Source: Janthinobacterium sp. TB1-E2 (lineage in GTDB: Bacteria; Pseudomonadota; Gammaproteobacteria; Burkholderiales; Burkholderiaceae_D). From it: a DNA stretch of 64,000 nt. The notes beneath the pieces were generated by a model that had not been told where the DNA came from, did not search any database, and saw only the letters and a list, made by a program, of their open reading frames with translations. Of this stretch, positions 35,614 through 44,652 are shown piece by piece. The position numbers were made by a program, and so were the translations under genes. The stretch lies in NCBI RefSeq assembly GCF_036885605.1, contig NZ_CP142523.1, positions 2,852,001 to 2,916,000 of the forward strand, written 5' to 3'. How positions within the stretch are numbered: the first letter of the stretch is position 1; every line of letters begins with the position of its first letter.

Positions 35614-36264
35614 TTATGCGCCCATTCCCCATTCGTCAGCGAAGGCGGCGCGGAAATCCGTCAGCACGGCCAGCCGCCGTTCGGCCAGCGCGCGGCCCGC
35701 CGCCGTCTGCATCTTGCCGGGCAATTTGTCGAGCTTGGTGACGATATGGTCGAGCGCGTAGGCCTTGTCGTCGAGCGGGCGATGCGCGGCCAGCGGATCC
35801 GTGCCGTGCGCGAGCGCGCTATTCATGCGCGCGGCCGTATAGAACAGGCGCGCCAGTCCCACGGCGCCCAGCGCGTCGATGCGGTCGGCGTCCTGCACGA
35901 TCTGCGCTTCGATCGTGTGCGGCGGCAGGTTGGCGGAAAAACTGTGCGTCTCGATGGCGTGGGCCACGCCGGCCAATTTTTCTGCCGGGAACTCCAGTTC
36001 CGCCAACTGGCGGCAAGCCAGCGTTGCCGCCTGGCGCGAGGCCAGATGGCGCTCGGGATGGTTTTTCGGCAAGTTGACCAGGTCGTGCAGGTAGCACGCT
36101 GCCATCACGGTGAGGGCGTCGGCCTGCGCATATTCTTCCAGCAGGACGCTGGCATTGCGCCAGACACGGTGCAGATGGTTGATGTCGTGGGCGCTGTCAT
36201 CGCCCAGGCCGGCCGTGGCCAGCGCCAGCAGACGTGGTTGCCATTGGGAAAGCAAAGAATGCAT
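35614..36264 (-). CDS. HD-domain phosphohydrolase
   Basis: A 216-residue metal phosphohydrolase of the HD superfamily (YedJ/YpgQ-like). The metal ligands appear in order: H in SAHDINHLHRVW, HD in CYLHDLVN, H in HAIETHSF and D in QDADRIDALG. Substrate is probably a nucleotide or phosphorylated metabolite; not identifiable. It reads away from the chemotaxis genes. Confidence 0.88.
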   Translation of the reverse strand: MHSLLSQWQPRLLALATAGLGDDSAHDINHLHRVWRNASVLLEEYAQADALTVMAACYLHDLVNLPKNHPERHLASRQAATLACRQLAELEFPAEKLAGVAHAIETHSFSANLPPHTIEAQIVQDADRIDALGAVGLARLFYTAARMNSALAHGTDPLAAHRPLDDKAYALDHIVTKLDKLPGKMQTAAGRALAERRLAVLTDFRAAFADEWGMGA

Positions 36265-36594
36265 GGTTCAAAGTCGTAAAAAAGCAGGGGCCGCCAGTGT
36301 GGCATAAAACGCCGCCGCGTGGGGCGGGGCGCCCGGCACTTCGGCGTGCCGTATTTGCCACATAAATTGTATTTTTGAAAAGCGCTGGTCAGACGAATGC
36401 TCTTTTTTAGTGCATGTAAAATTTACATGGGGTAACATTGCCGCACGGAAATTAGAAGCATAAGCTAATTGCGAGAAAGTATTTGCAAAAACATACAAGT
36501 GACAGCCATTCCATCGTGCTTGGCGCGTCACATCCAGGGCTTGCATGCAGCGCGCCCTGGCCTGCGCCCCAGGCGAGTTAACGAAAGGATTATC
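36265..36594. other. 330-bp intergene upstream of cheW with palindromes
   Basis: Between the HD-hydrolase gene and cheW. It contains the inverted repeat CATGTAAA-A-TTTACATG (36413-36429) and ATTAG...CTAAT (36451-36469). No sigma28-type TAAA-N15-GCCGATAA box was found. No credible small gene was seen. Confidence 0.45.
36413..36429. promoter_or_regulatory. Palindrome CATGTAAA-A-TTTACATG upstream of cheW
   Basis: A 17-bp perfect palindrome with a 1-nt centre, about 165 bp upstream of the cheW start and about 150 bp from the HD gene. AT-rich in a GC-rich genome, so a regulator binding site is plausible. Regulator unknown. Confidence 0.4.
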
Positions 36595-37086
36595 ATGAAC
36601 ACCAATTCCAGCGATACTGGCGCAACCGTTGCCAAGGCTGCCGAATACCTGGCCTTTACCCTGGGCCAGGAAGAATATGGCATCGACATCCAGAAAGTCA
36701 GCGAAATCCGCAGCTACGAAACGCCGACCCGCATCGCCAACGCCCCCGAGTTCGTCAAGGGCGTGGTCAACTTGCGCGGCATCATCGTGCCGATCGTCGA
36801 CATGCGCATCAAGTTCAACCTGGGCACGCCCAGCTATGACCAGTTCACCGTCGTCATCATCCTCAACATCGGCAACCGCGTCGTCGGCATGGTCGTCGAC
36901 CGCGTTTCCGACGTCACCACCCTGATGCCCGAGCAGATCAAGCCGGCGCCGGACATGGGCCGTTCGATCAACACGGAATACGTGATCGGCCTGGGCACCA
37001 TCGACGAGCGCATGCTGATCCTGGTCGATATCGACCAGCTGATGTCTAGTGCCGACATGGGCTTGATCGAAAAATTGGCCGCCTGA
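36595..37086 (+). CDS. cheW: Chemotaxis adaptor CheW
   Basis: A 163-residue CheW. EYLAFTLGQEEYGIDIQKVS and VKGVVNLRGIIVPIVDMR are the two diagnostic blocks; GMVVDRVSDV follows. CheW bridges chemoreceptors and the kinase CheA at the inner membrane. ATG 36595 is preceded by AAAGGA with 5-nt spacing; the frame is open 42 codons further upstream but without support. Two receptors follow; CheA, CheR, CheB and CheY of the main cluster are not in the window. Confidence 0.95.
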   Translation: MNTNSSDTGATVAKAAEYLAFTLGQEEYGIDIQKVSEIRSYETPTRIANAPEFVKGVVNLRGIIVPIVDMRIKFNLGTPSYDQFTVVIILNIGNRVVGMVVDRVSDVTTLMPEQIKPAPDMGRSINTEYVIGLGTIDERMLILVDIDQLMSSADMGLIEKLAA

Positions 37087-37180
37087 TTTTCCCCCGCCTG
37101 TCATTTTGATCGGCTTTGTTGGAAACAATTGACCCCAAGCATTGTTTGCTTTTTCTGCAGGGCGCACGCTAGCGCCTTTC

Positions 37181-37218
37181 CTGGCGCACGGTTCAGCCGA
37201 ACCGTGCGCCAGTTTCAC
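37181..37218 (+). terminator. Hairpin terminator after cheW
   Basis: A perfect 14-bp stem (37181-37194 with 37199-37212, loop AGCC) followed by TTTCACTTT. The U-tract is interrupted, so read-through into the receptor gene is possible. Confidence 0.65.
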
Positions 37219-37324
37219 TTTGGTTTCACTTTTCATGCCCGCCTTGATAGCGCAGCCACGCAGCGCGTCAATGGATGCCATCAGCCGTTCGGCGCGCTGC
37301 ATCAGGGCTTTTTAGGATAGTCAC

Positions 37325-38932
37325 ATGAATGTATTACGCAACGTCAGCATCGGCGTCCGCCTCGGACTCGGTTTTGCCGTGATCTTGCTGTTTTCCATGC
37401 TTATTACCGGCATCAGCGTCTGGCGCCTGCACGACGTGGCCAGTTCCACGCGCGTCATGATGGAGCAGCCGCTGGCCAAGGAGCGCTATATTTCCGACTG
37501 GTATGGCCGCATCGACAGCGCCGTGCGCCGTACCATCGCCATTGCCCGCAGCAGCGATACCTCGCTCAGCGGCTATTTCGCCGAAGAATCGAAAGTGTCG
37601 TCGTCCAGCTCGGCTGAACTGCAAAAGAAAATCGAGGCGCTGATCGACAAGCCGGAAGAAAAAGCCATGTTCGCGGGCTTGCTGGAACAGCGCAAGGTGT
37701 ATATCGGTTCGCGCGACCAGGTCTACAAGCTGAAGGGCGAAGCGCAGGTCGATGCCGCCAACGAGGTGTTTGAAAAGACCTTCGTACCGGCCGCCGCCAA
37801 GTACCAGAAGATGGTGCTGGACTTGCTGGAACACCAGCGCGCCAGCATCGACACGACGGCGCGCGAGATCGACGCCGTCGCCACTACCAGCCGCAACCTG
37901 CTGCTGGTGCTGGCCGTGCTGGCGCTGGGCTTTGGCGTCGTCTGCGCCTGGCTGTTGACGATGGGCATCGTGCGTCCCTTGCGCACGGCCGTGGAGATTG
38001 CACGCAAGGTGGCCGATGGCGACTTGACGGCGCAGATCGACGCCAGCGCCAACGATGAAACGGGGCAATTGCTGCAAGCGCTGAAGGACATGAACACGAG
38101 CCTGCTCAACATCGTCGGCGAAGTGCGCAGCGGTACGGACAGCATCGCGACCTCGTCGACACAGATTGCCGCAGGTAACCAGGACCTGTCTTCCCGCACG
38201 GAAGAGCAGGCCGGTTCGCTGGAAGAAACGGCGTCGTCGATGGAAGAGCTGACCAGTACCGTGAAACAGAATGCGGACAATGCGCGCCAGGCGAACCAGC
38301 TGGCGGCATCGGCCGCACAAGTGGCCGTCAAGGGTGGGGAAGTCGTGGCGCAAGTGGTGGGCACGATGGAATCGATCAACGCGTCGTCGAACAAGATCGT
38401 CGACATCATTTCCGTCATCGACGGCATCGCTTTCCAGACGAATATCCTGGCGCTGAACGCGGCCGTGGAAGCGGCCCGTGCGGGTGAACAGGGCCGCGGC
38501 TTTGCCGTCGTGGCGTCCGAAGTGCGCAACCTGGCCCAGCGTTCAGCTTCTGCCGCGAAAGAGATCAAGACCCTGATCGGCGCTTCTGTGGAGCAAGTCA
38601 ACGCGGGCAGCATGCTGGTGGCGCAAGCCGGTTCGACCATGACCGATATCGTTGACAGTGTGCAGCGCGTGAGCGACATCATCACGGAAATCACGGCAGC
38701 GAGCAGCGAGCAAAGCGTGGGCATCGACGAGATCAACCGCGCCATCGGCCAGATGGATGCCGTCACGCAGCAAAATGCGGCCCTGGTGGAAGAGTCGGCC
38801 GCCGCCGCCGAATCGATGCAGCACCAGGCGCATAACCTGGCGCAAGTCGTCAGCGTCTTTAAATTGAATGGCCAGCAGACGCTGAAACGCCCGGCAACTT
38901 CGCAAACCGCCTTGCGCATCGGCACACGCTGA
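37325..38932 (+). CDS. Methyl-accepting chemotaxis protein 1
   Basis: A 535-residue receptor. TM1 (about 10-30, [19 protein letters not shown]), a periplasmic four-helix-bundle ligand domain (about 31-190), TM2 ([20 protein letters not shown]), HAMP, then the cytoplasmic signalling hairpin with tip [16 protein letters not shown]. No C-terminal NWETF-type CheR/CheB tether. AGGAT precedes the ATG. It is the first of a tandem pair; from TM2 to KLNGQQ only about five residues differ from its neighbour, while the periplasmic domain and C-terminus diverge. Confidence 0.95.
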   Translation: MNVLRNVSIGVRLGLGFAVILLFSMLITGISVWRLHDVASSTRVMMEQPLAKERYISDWYGRIDSAVRRTIAIARSSDTSLSGYFAEESKVSSSSSAELQKKIEALIDKPEEKAMFAGLLEQRKVYIGSRDQVYKLKGEAQVDAANEVFEKTFVPAAAKYQKMVLDLLEHQRASIDTTAREIDAVATTSRNLLLVLAVLALGFGVVCAWLLTMGIVRPLRTAVEIARKVADGDLTAQIDASANDETGQLLQALKDMNTSLLNIVGEVRSGTDSIATSSTQIAAGNQDLSSRTEEQAGSLEETASSMEELTSTVKQNADNARQANQLAASAAQVAVKGGEVVAQVVGTMESINASSNKIVDIISVIDGIAFQTNILALNAAVEAARAGEQGRGFAVVASEVRNLAQRSASAAKEIKTLIGASVEQVNAGSMLVAQAGSTMTDIVDSVQRVSDIITEITAASSEQSVGIDEINRAIGQMDAVTQQNAALVEESAAAAESMQHQAHNLAQVVSVFKLNGQQTLKRPATSQTALRIGTR

Positions 38933-38939
38933 TGGCGCC

Positions 38940-38963
38940 GCGGCTGCCCCGTGCAGCCGCTTT
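38940..38963 (+). terminator. Weak hairpin terminator between the two receptors
   Basis: GCGGCTG, loop CCCCGTG, CAGCCGC and TTT. A 7-bp stem with a short T-run 8 bp after the first receptor stop. Confidence 0.45.
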
Positions 38964-39013
38964 CTGCTGTTCCCCTTTTATATAGTCTGGTTCCGCTTTT
39001 TTAGGATATTCAC

Positions 39014-40651
39014 ATGAATTTGTTAAGAAACGTCAGTATTGGTGTGCGCCTCGGCCTGGGTTTTGCCGTGATCTTGCTGTTTTCCATGCTCATCACGGGC
39101 ATCAGCGTGTGGCGCTTGCATGACGTGGCCACGGCCACGCGTTCCATGATGGAATTGCCGCTGACGAAGGAACGCTATATTTCCGACTGGTACGCGAAAA
39201 TCGACAGCGGTGTGCGCCGCACTACGGCCATCGCGCGCAGCAGCGACACGAGCTTGGGCGCATATTTTGCGGAAGAGGCCAAGCAATCGTCGGTGGTCTC
39301 GGGGGAATTGCAAAAGAAAATCGAAGCTTTGATTTCCAGCCCGGAAGAAAAGGAACTGTTCCGCCTGGTGAGCGAACAGCGCAAGGTCTACCTCGATTCG
39401 CGCGCGCAAGTGTCGAAGCTGAAGGCGGATGGACAGGAAGCGGAAGCGGAGCAAGCTTTCAGTGGGATCTTCGTGCCCGGTTCGACGAAATACCTGAAAG
39501 TGGTCAACGACATGCTGCAGCACCAGCGCGCCAGCATCGACAAGACGGCGCGCGAGATCGACGAGGTCGCCAAGACGAGCCGCAACTTGCTGCTGACCCT
39601 GGCCGTGCTGGCGCTGGGCTTTGGCGTCGTCTGCGCCTGGCTGTTGACGATGGGCATCGTGCGCCCCCTGCGCACGGCCGTGGAGATTGCCCGCAAGGTG
39701 GCCGATGGCGACTTGACGGCGCAGATCGACGCCAGCGCCAAGGATGAAACGGGGCAATTGCTGCAAGCGCTGAAGGACATGAACACGAGCCTGCTCAACA
39801 TCGTCAGCGAAGTGCGTACGGGCACGGACAGCATCGCCACCTCGTCGACGGAAATCGCCGCCGGCAACCAGGACCTGTCTTCCCGCACGGAAGAGCAGGC
39901 CGGTTCGCTGGAAGAGACGGCGTCGTCGATGGAAGAGCTGACGTCGACCGTGAAACAGAATGCGGACAATGCGCGCCAGGCCAACCAGTTGGCGGCATCG
40001 GCCGCACAAGTGGCCGTCAAGGGCGGCGAAGTCGTGGCGCAGGTGGTGGGTACGATGGAATCGATCAATGCTTCGTCGAACAAGATCGTCGACATTATCA
40101 GTGTCATCGATGGCATCGCTTTCCAGACGAATATCCTGGCGCTGAACGCGGCCGTGGAAGCGGCACGCGCCGGCGAGCAGGGCCGTGGCTTTGCCGTCGT
40201 CGCGTCCGAAGTGCGCAACCTGGCGCAACGTTCCGCTTCAGCAGCGAAAGAAATCAAGACCCTGATCGGCGCATCCGTGGAGCAAGTCAACGCGGGCAGC
40301 ATGCTGGTGGCGCAAGCCGGTTCGACCATGACCGATATCGTTGACAGTGTGCAGCGCGTGAGCGATATCATCACGGAAATCACGGCAGCGAGCAGCGAGC
40401 AAAGCGTGGGTATTGACGAGATCAACCGCGCCATCGGCCAGATGGATGCCGTCACGCAGCAAAATGCGGCGCTCGTGGAAGAGTCTGCGGCCGCCGCCGA
40501 ATCGATGCAGCACCAGGCGCATAACCTGGCGCAAGTCGTCAGCGTGTTCAAACTGAATGGGCAGCAGGCCAGTGTCAGCGGTTTGAAGGGTGCCAAGCGC
40601 CCGGCAGCCAAGGCGCAGCAAGAAGCCTTGCGGATCGGCCGCGTTGCTTAA
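39014..40651 (+). CDS. Methyl-accepting chemotaxis protein 2
   Basis: A 545-residue paralogue of the preceding receptor with identical layout: TM1, 4-helix-bundle periplasmic domain, TM2, HAMP, signalling domain. The segment just before the ATG (TTTTTTAGGATATTCAC) closely matches that before receptor 1, so the duplication included the ribosome site. Periplasmic helices differ at many positions (for example [20 protein letters not shown]), implying a different ligand. The C-terminal tail ([20 protein letters not shown]) is longer. Its stop overlaps the convergent RNase H-like gene by 4 bp. Confidence 0.95.
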   Translation: MNLLRNVSIGVRLGLGFAVILLFSMLITGISVWRLHDVATATRSMMELPLTKERYISDWYAKIDSGVRRTTAIARSSDTSLGAYFAEEAKQSSVVSGELQKKIEALISSPEEKELFRLVSEQRKVYLDSRAQVSKLKADGQEAEAEQAFSGIFVPGSTKYLKVVNDMLQHQRASIDKTAREIDEVAKTSRNLLLTLAVLALGFGVVCAWLLTMGIVRPLRTAVEIARKVADGDLTAQIDASAKDETGQLLQALKDMNTSLLNIVSEVRTGTDSIATSSTEIAAGNQDLSSRTEEQAGSLEETASSMEELTSTVKQNADNARQANQLAASAAQVAVKGGEVVAQVVGTMESINASSNKIVDIISVIDGIAFQTNILALNAAVEAARAGEQGRGFAVVASEVRNLAQRSASAAKEIKTLIGASVEQVNAGSMLVAQAGSTMTDIVDSVQRVSDIITEITAASSEQSVGIDEINRAIGQMDAVTQQNAALVEESAAAAESMQHQAHNLAQVVSVFKLNGQQASVSGLKGAKRPAAKAQQEALRIGRVA

Positions 40652-41214
40652 TTTGATGGTTGCCGGGGGGACTTAGGCCCTACATCAACTGCTGGGGTCA
40701 GACCCGGCGGGTCTGACCCCCGATCGACCGCCATCTGCGACAGTTTGTCCGCCTCGCCATTCCTGTGGCGCGGCAGCCAGCGCAAGCTGACCTCATTGAA
40801 TTGTTCCAGCAGGGCCACTACGGTGGCCCTTTGCGTTTCCAGTCCTTTGGCGCCCACCGGCGTCGTTCCCAGCACGTCGTTGATCACCACCTGGCTGTCG
40901 CCGAACAGCAGCAACTGCACGGGCGGCGGGCGCACCTTGAGTGCCGCTTGCAGCACGGCCGTCAGGGCCGCATATTCCGCGTCGCTGCTGCTGCCATACC
41001 CGGCCGCCTCGCTCACTTCGATGCGCTCGCCATTCGGTCCCAGCAGCAGTGCGCCTATGCCCAGCTTGCCCGGGTTCGGGTGGGCGGAACCGTCGAACCA
41101 GCCGCGCCAGGCCAGCGGGCCGCCATGGTCCTGGCGGCTGAGCACCAGCTGCGCGCGGCGCGCCTGCATCTTGGCTTCCTTGCGTGCTTTGCGCGCGACC
41201 GCTTCTTCCGTCAT
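40648..41214 (-). CDS. RNase HI-family protein
   Basis: A 188-residue protein with the RNase H fold: [20 protein letters not shown] (first Asp), [12 protein letters not shown] (Glu), [11 protein letters not shown] (Asp) and [15 protein letters not shown] (last acidic residue). It would cleave RNA in RNA/DNA hybrids or act on a related substrate. The N-terminus is a short basic helix. Start ATG 41214 overlaps the stop of the upstream membrane-protein gene as ATGA, implying coupling. The last 24 residues are encoded mostly by a dispersed palindrome (GSDPPGLTP) and look foreign to the family. Confidence 0.85.
   Translation of the reverse strand: MTEEAVARKARKEAKMQARRAQLVLSRQDHGGPLAWRGWFDGSAHPNPGKLGIGALLLGPNGERIEVSEAAGYGSSSDAEYAALTAVLQAALKVRPPPVQLLLFGDSQVVINDVLGTTPVGAKGLETQRATVVALLEQFNEVSLRWLPRHRNGEADKLSQMAVDRGSDPPGLTPAVDVGPKSPRQPSN
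40694..40720. repeat. GGGGTCAGACCC palindrome, copy 3
   Basis: 27 bp identical to the element at 12377-12403 (two 12-bp arms, loop GGC). Here it lies inside the 3' end of the RNase H-like reading frame and supplies its terminal residues. Confidence 0.88.
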
Positions 41215-41552
41215 GGCTTGATCAGGAGGGTGTCGATGAGGCTGGCTACCCAGCACGCCACCAGGACGCCCACGGCCACTGTCATGGCCGGGCCGTCATT
41301 GGCGGACAGCGCATCGACCTTTTCCACGATCAGCTGCACGTCGAGAGGCAGGGCGCCGCTGTCGATCTGTGCCATTACCTGGTCCAAACGTGCCATGATC
41401 TGGCGTAATACGAGCACGAGCGCGACCAGGGCCGGCACGAGGAAGAGGCAGCCGCGCGCCTTGCGTTTCAATACAAAATGCCCGCTGCCGGGAAACACGA
41501 GACCCGACAGCAGCAGGGCGAGATTACGTTTGGAAAGGGGGGAGCCGCTCAT
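41211..41552 (-). CDS. Small two-helix membrane protein, unknown
   Basis: A 113-residue protein, function unrecognised. Hydrophobic segments are at about 11-25 (ALLLSGLVFPGSGHFVL, with a GSGH turn) and 35-48 (CLFLVPALVALVLVL), and a C-terminal helix (VAVGVLVACWVASLIDTLLI). A basic KRKARG separates the first two. It lies 36 bp after mgtA on the same strand and overlaps the RNase H-like gene by 4 bp, so the three may share a transcript. Confidence 0.7.
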   Translation of the reverse strand: MSGSPLSKRNLALLLSGLVFPGSGHFVLKRKARGCLFLVPALVALVLVLRQIMARLDQVMAQIDSGALPLDVQLIVEKVDALSANDGPAMTVAVGVLVACWVASLIDTLLIKP

Positions 41553-41588
41553 GCGTGCCTTTGTGAGAAGAAAGAGCGGCTCATCATA

Positions 41589-44273
41589 CTATTGCCAGCC
41601 GAATTTGCGCAGATACACGCGCTTCATGAACGTTGTCAGCACCGTGTAGCAGACGAGGATGCCCAGCAGCCATGGGAAATATCCGAGCGGCAAGGCTTGC
41701 AGCTTGAAGTAGGTCGCCAGCGGACCCATCGGCAGGAAGACGCCCACGGCCATGATGGCGGTGGTGGCCACCAGCAGGGGCACGGATGCGATGCTGTCGA
41801 TGAACGGCAGCTTGGGCGTGCGGATCAGGTGCACGATCAAGGTTTGCGTCAGCAGCCCCACGACGAACCAGCCGGACTGGAACAGTGTCTGCTGCTCGGG
41901 CGTATTGGCGCCGAACACATGCCACATCAGGATAAACGTGCTGATGTCGAAGATCGAGCTGATGGGTCCGAAGAACACCATGAAGCGGCCGATGTCGCGC
42001 GGATTCCAGCTCAGCGGCTGCTGGATCAGCTCGGCATCGACATTGTCGAACGGGATGGCGATCTGCGACACGTCGTACAGCAGGTTTTGCACCAGCAAGT
42101 GCAGCGGCAGCATCGGCAGGAACGGTAAAAAGGCGCTGGCCACCAGCACGGAAAACACATTGCCGAAGTTCGAGCTGGCCGTCATGCGGATATATTTGAG
42201 CATGTTGCTGAAGGTGCGCCGGCCTTCCAGCACGCCTTCTTCCAGCACCATCAGGCTCTTTTCCAGCAGGATGATGTCGGCCGCTTCCTTGGCGATATCG
42301 ACGGCCGAATCGACGGAAATGCCGATGTCGGCCGCGCGCAGGGCGGGCGCGTCGTTGATGCCGTCGCCCATGAAGCCGACGATATGGCCATTGCCGCGCA
42401 GCGCGCGCACGAGGCGCTCCTTGTGCAGCGGGCTGAGCTTGGCAAACACGGTGTTGTCCTCTGCCGCCTGCGCCAGGGTGGCGTCGTCCATGTCATCGAG
42501 CTGCGGGCCTTGCAGCACGCCATGCACGGCCAGGCCCACTTCGCGGCAGATCTTTGCCGTCACCAGGTGGTTATCACCCGTCAAGACTTTCACGGTCACG
42601 CCATGTTCGGCCAGCGCGCGCAGGGCGGGTGCCGTCGATTCCTTTGGCGGGTCCAGAAACGCCACATAGCCGATCAGGGTCAGCGCCGTTTCATCGGCCA
42701 CGCCATACACGGTTTTATGCGGCGGCACTTCCTTGACGGCCACGGCCACTACGCGCAAGCCTTCCGCATTGAGGCCATGCGTGGTTTCCAGCACCTTGTC
42801 CAGCAGGGCAGGATCGAGCGGAATATTCACGCCACCGAGGCGCAGATGGCTGCAGGCGGCGAGGATTTCCTCGACGGCGCCCTTGCAGATCAGCTCATGA
42901 TGATCATTTTTTTCGGAAACGACGACGGACATGCGGCGGCGTACGAAATCGAACGGGATTTCATCGACTTTGACGTAATCGCGCGCCAGCTGCATTTCCG
43001 TCTGCAATTCCACATGGTCGAGCACGGCGCGGTCCAGCAGATTTTTCAAGCCGGTCTGGTAGTGGCTGTTCAGATAGGCAAATTGCAGCACTTCATCGGA
43101 CGGTTGGCCGAACACGTCCGTGTGACGCTCAAGCACGATCTTGTCTTGCGTCAAGGTGCCCGTCTTGTCCGTGCACAGCACATCCATGGCGCCGAAGTTC
43201 TGGATCGCATCGAGGCGCTTGACGACGACTTTCTTTTTCGACAGTTTCACGGCGCCCTTGGCCAGGGTGCTGGTGACGATCATGGGCAGCATTTCCGGCG
43301 TCAGGCCGACAGCGACAGAGAGGGCAAACAGGAAAGCTTCCATCCAGTCGCCCTTGGTCCAGCCATTGATGAGGAACACGAGCGGCGCCATCACGAGGGC
43401 GAAGCGGATCAAGAGCCAGCTGACGCTGTTCACGCCCGCCTCGAACGCCGTCGGCGTGCGCTCAGTGGCCGTCACTCGCGTGGCGATGGTGCCAAAATAC
43501 GTGCGGTTGCCGGTCGCCAGTACCAGCGCCGTGGCCGCGCCCGAGATCACATTCGTGCCCATGAACAGCAAATTGGCCAGGTCCATCGGGTCTTTGCCAT
43601 GGGCGTCGGCCAGCTCGGCCATCTTTTCCACCGGCAAGGATTCACCGGTCATGGCGGCCTGGCTGACGAACAGGTCTTTTGCGGAAAGCAAACGGCAATC
43701 GGCGGGGATCATGTCGCCGGCCGACAGCACGATGATGTCGCCCTGCACCAGCTGGCGGATCGGCAGCTCGATCTGCTGGCCATTGCGCAGCACGGTGGCC
43801 GTATTGCTGACCATGGCTTTCAGGCGCTCGGCGGCGCGGTTCGAGCGGCCTTCCTGCACGAAACGCAGCAGGGTCGACAAAATCACCATGGTGCCGATGA
43901 CGATGGTCGCCTTCGGATCTTCTGTCAGGTAGGACACGACGGCCAGCACGGTGAGCAGCAGGTTGAATGGATTCTTGTAGCACAGCCACAGATGCTGGTA
44001 CCAGGCCAGCGGCTTTTCATGCTCGACCTCATTCGGCCCCGTTTGTGCGCCGATGACTTGCGCCTCGGCATCGCGCAAGCCTTCGATGCGTGTGTGCAGA
44101 CGGTTCAGCGCGCTGTCGAGCTCTTCATGGGCGGCGGCCAGCAGCTGGCGCGCCAGGTGGTCGGGCACGGGGCGGGCCGTGCTGTTTTCCAGCGGCATGG
44201 CGCGGCGGCGGAAATGACCGGCCGTATGGCGTTTGCGCAGGAACGATTCGAATAAGCGGGTGAAGAGATTCAT
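41589..44273 (-). CDS. mgtA: Magnesium-translocating P-type ATPase
   Basis: An 894-residue P3B ATPase, the normal MgtA/MgtB length. CTDKTGTLTQ is the phosphorylation motif, AMTGESLPVEK the actuator TGES loop, and MGDGINDAPALRAAD the hinge motif; MPLENSTARPVPDHLARQLL is the N-terminal MgtA extension. It imports Mg2+ at the inner membrane when Mg2+ is scarce. ATG 44273 follows AAAGGA. A roughly 300-nt transcribed leader precedes it, as in enterobacterial mgtA, which suggests leader control. Confidence 0.94.
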   Translation of the reverse strand: MNLFTRLFESFLRKRHTAGHFRRRAMPLENSTARPVPDHLARQLLAAAHEELDSALNRLHTRIEGLRDAEAQVIGAQTGPNEVEHEKPLAWYQHLWLCYKNPFNLLLTVLAVVSYLTEDPKATIVIGTMVILSTLLRFVQEGRSNRAAERLKAMVSNTATVLRNGQQIELPIRQLVQGDIIVLSAGDMIPADCRLLSAKDLFVSQAAMTGESLPVEKMAELADAHGKDPMDLANLLFMGTNVISGAATALVLATGNRTYFGTIATRVTATERTPTAFEAGVNSVSWLLIRFALVMAPLVFLINGWTKGDWMEAFLFALSVAVGLTPEMLPMIVTSTLAKGAVKLSKKKVVVKRLDAIQNFGAMDVLCTDKTGTLTQDKIVLERHTDVFGQPSDEVLQFAYLNSHYQTGLKNLLDRAVLDHVELQTEMQLARDYVKVDEIPFDFVRRRMSVVVSEKNDHHELICKGAVEEILAACSHLRLGGVNIPLDPALLDKVLETTHGLNAEGLRVVAVAVKEVPPHKTVYGVADETALTLIGYVAFLDPPKESTAPALRALAEHGVTVKVLTGDNHLVTAKICREVGLAVHGVLQGPQLDDMDDATLAQAAEDNTVFAKLSPLHKERLVRALRGNGHIVGFMGDGINDAPALRAADIGISVDSAVDIAKEAADIILLEKSLMVLEEGVLEGRRTFSNMLKYIRMTASSNFGNVFSVLVASAFLPFLPMLPLHLLVQNLLYDVSQIAIPFDNVDAELIQQPLSWNPRDIGRFMVFFGPISSIFDISTFILMWHVFGANTPEQQTLFQSGWFVVGLLTQTLIVHLIRTPKLPFIDSIASVPLLVATTAIMAVGVFLPMGPLATYFKLQALPLGYFPWLLGILVCYTVLTTFMKRVYLRKFGWQ

Positions 44274-44580
44274 AGCTCTTCCTTTCACGGCGAGGTGTTG
44301 ACGGGCGGCGCAGCCGCAGGCAAGACTTGCGTGCCGCCGACGCAACATGGCGAACCATGACGCAGGCGGGCAATCCGGGTCAGTAGCCGGTCGCGATCGG
44401 AAAGAGGGAGGAGGCGCGCAGCCGGACTGGCCGCGCGAGACACCGCACCTTGCTCAGCAAGGCACGGAGGAAAGAGAGTTCCGCGTTGCTTGCTGTTTAG
44501 CTGCCGAGGCAATCACCGATACAAGATCGGCTACTGTCACTAGAACAAGTACCCACGTGGGACTCCGTAAATGAATAATG
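44274..44580 (-). promoter_or_regulatory. Long untranslated leader of mgtA
   Basis: From the predicted transcription start (about 44579) to the mgtA start is about 305 nt without a convincing gene. It contains inverted repeats CCCACGTGGG (44552-44561), CCGAT/ATCGG (44516-44530) and CCTTGC/GCAAGG (44448-44462), plus short frames ending near the mgtA start, one rich in Arg and Pro (RLRRPSTPRRER, overlapping the mgtA start codon in another frame). Enterobacterial mgtA leaders sense Mg2+ and proline through such structure and a short proline-containing ORF. Homology to these is not claimed. Confidence 0.5.
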
Positions 44581-44585
44581 AGGGC

Positions 44586-44614
44586 ATCTTATGGATGGGC
44601 TGCAAGAGTGTCAA
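44586..44614 (-). promoter_or_regulatory. Sigma70 promoter of mgtA
   Basis: On the minus strand: TTGACA (44614-44609, perfect), 17-nt spacer, TAAGAT (44591-44586). Correct spacing and orientation toward mgtA. The expected start site is near 44579. Confidence 0.7.
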
Positions 44615-44652
44615 CTGAAGAAATCTTAGGTTTCCAAAGTGTAATGTTGACG

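Noticed and set aside
36417..36443. Possible sigma28 promoter (TAAA ... GCCG) upstream of cheW
   Set aside because: The gap is 19 nt instead of about 15 and the -10 does not match GCCGATAA.
42384..44255. A 623-codon frame antisense to mgtA
   Set aside because: Shadow of mgtA; no family features.
44285..44512. A 75-codon TTG-started frame inside the mgtA leader
   Set aside because: No ribosome site, no conserved features and a TTG start; mentioned only as possible leader content.
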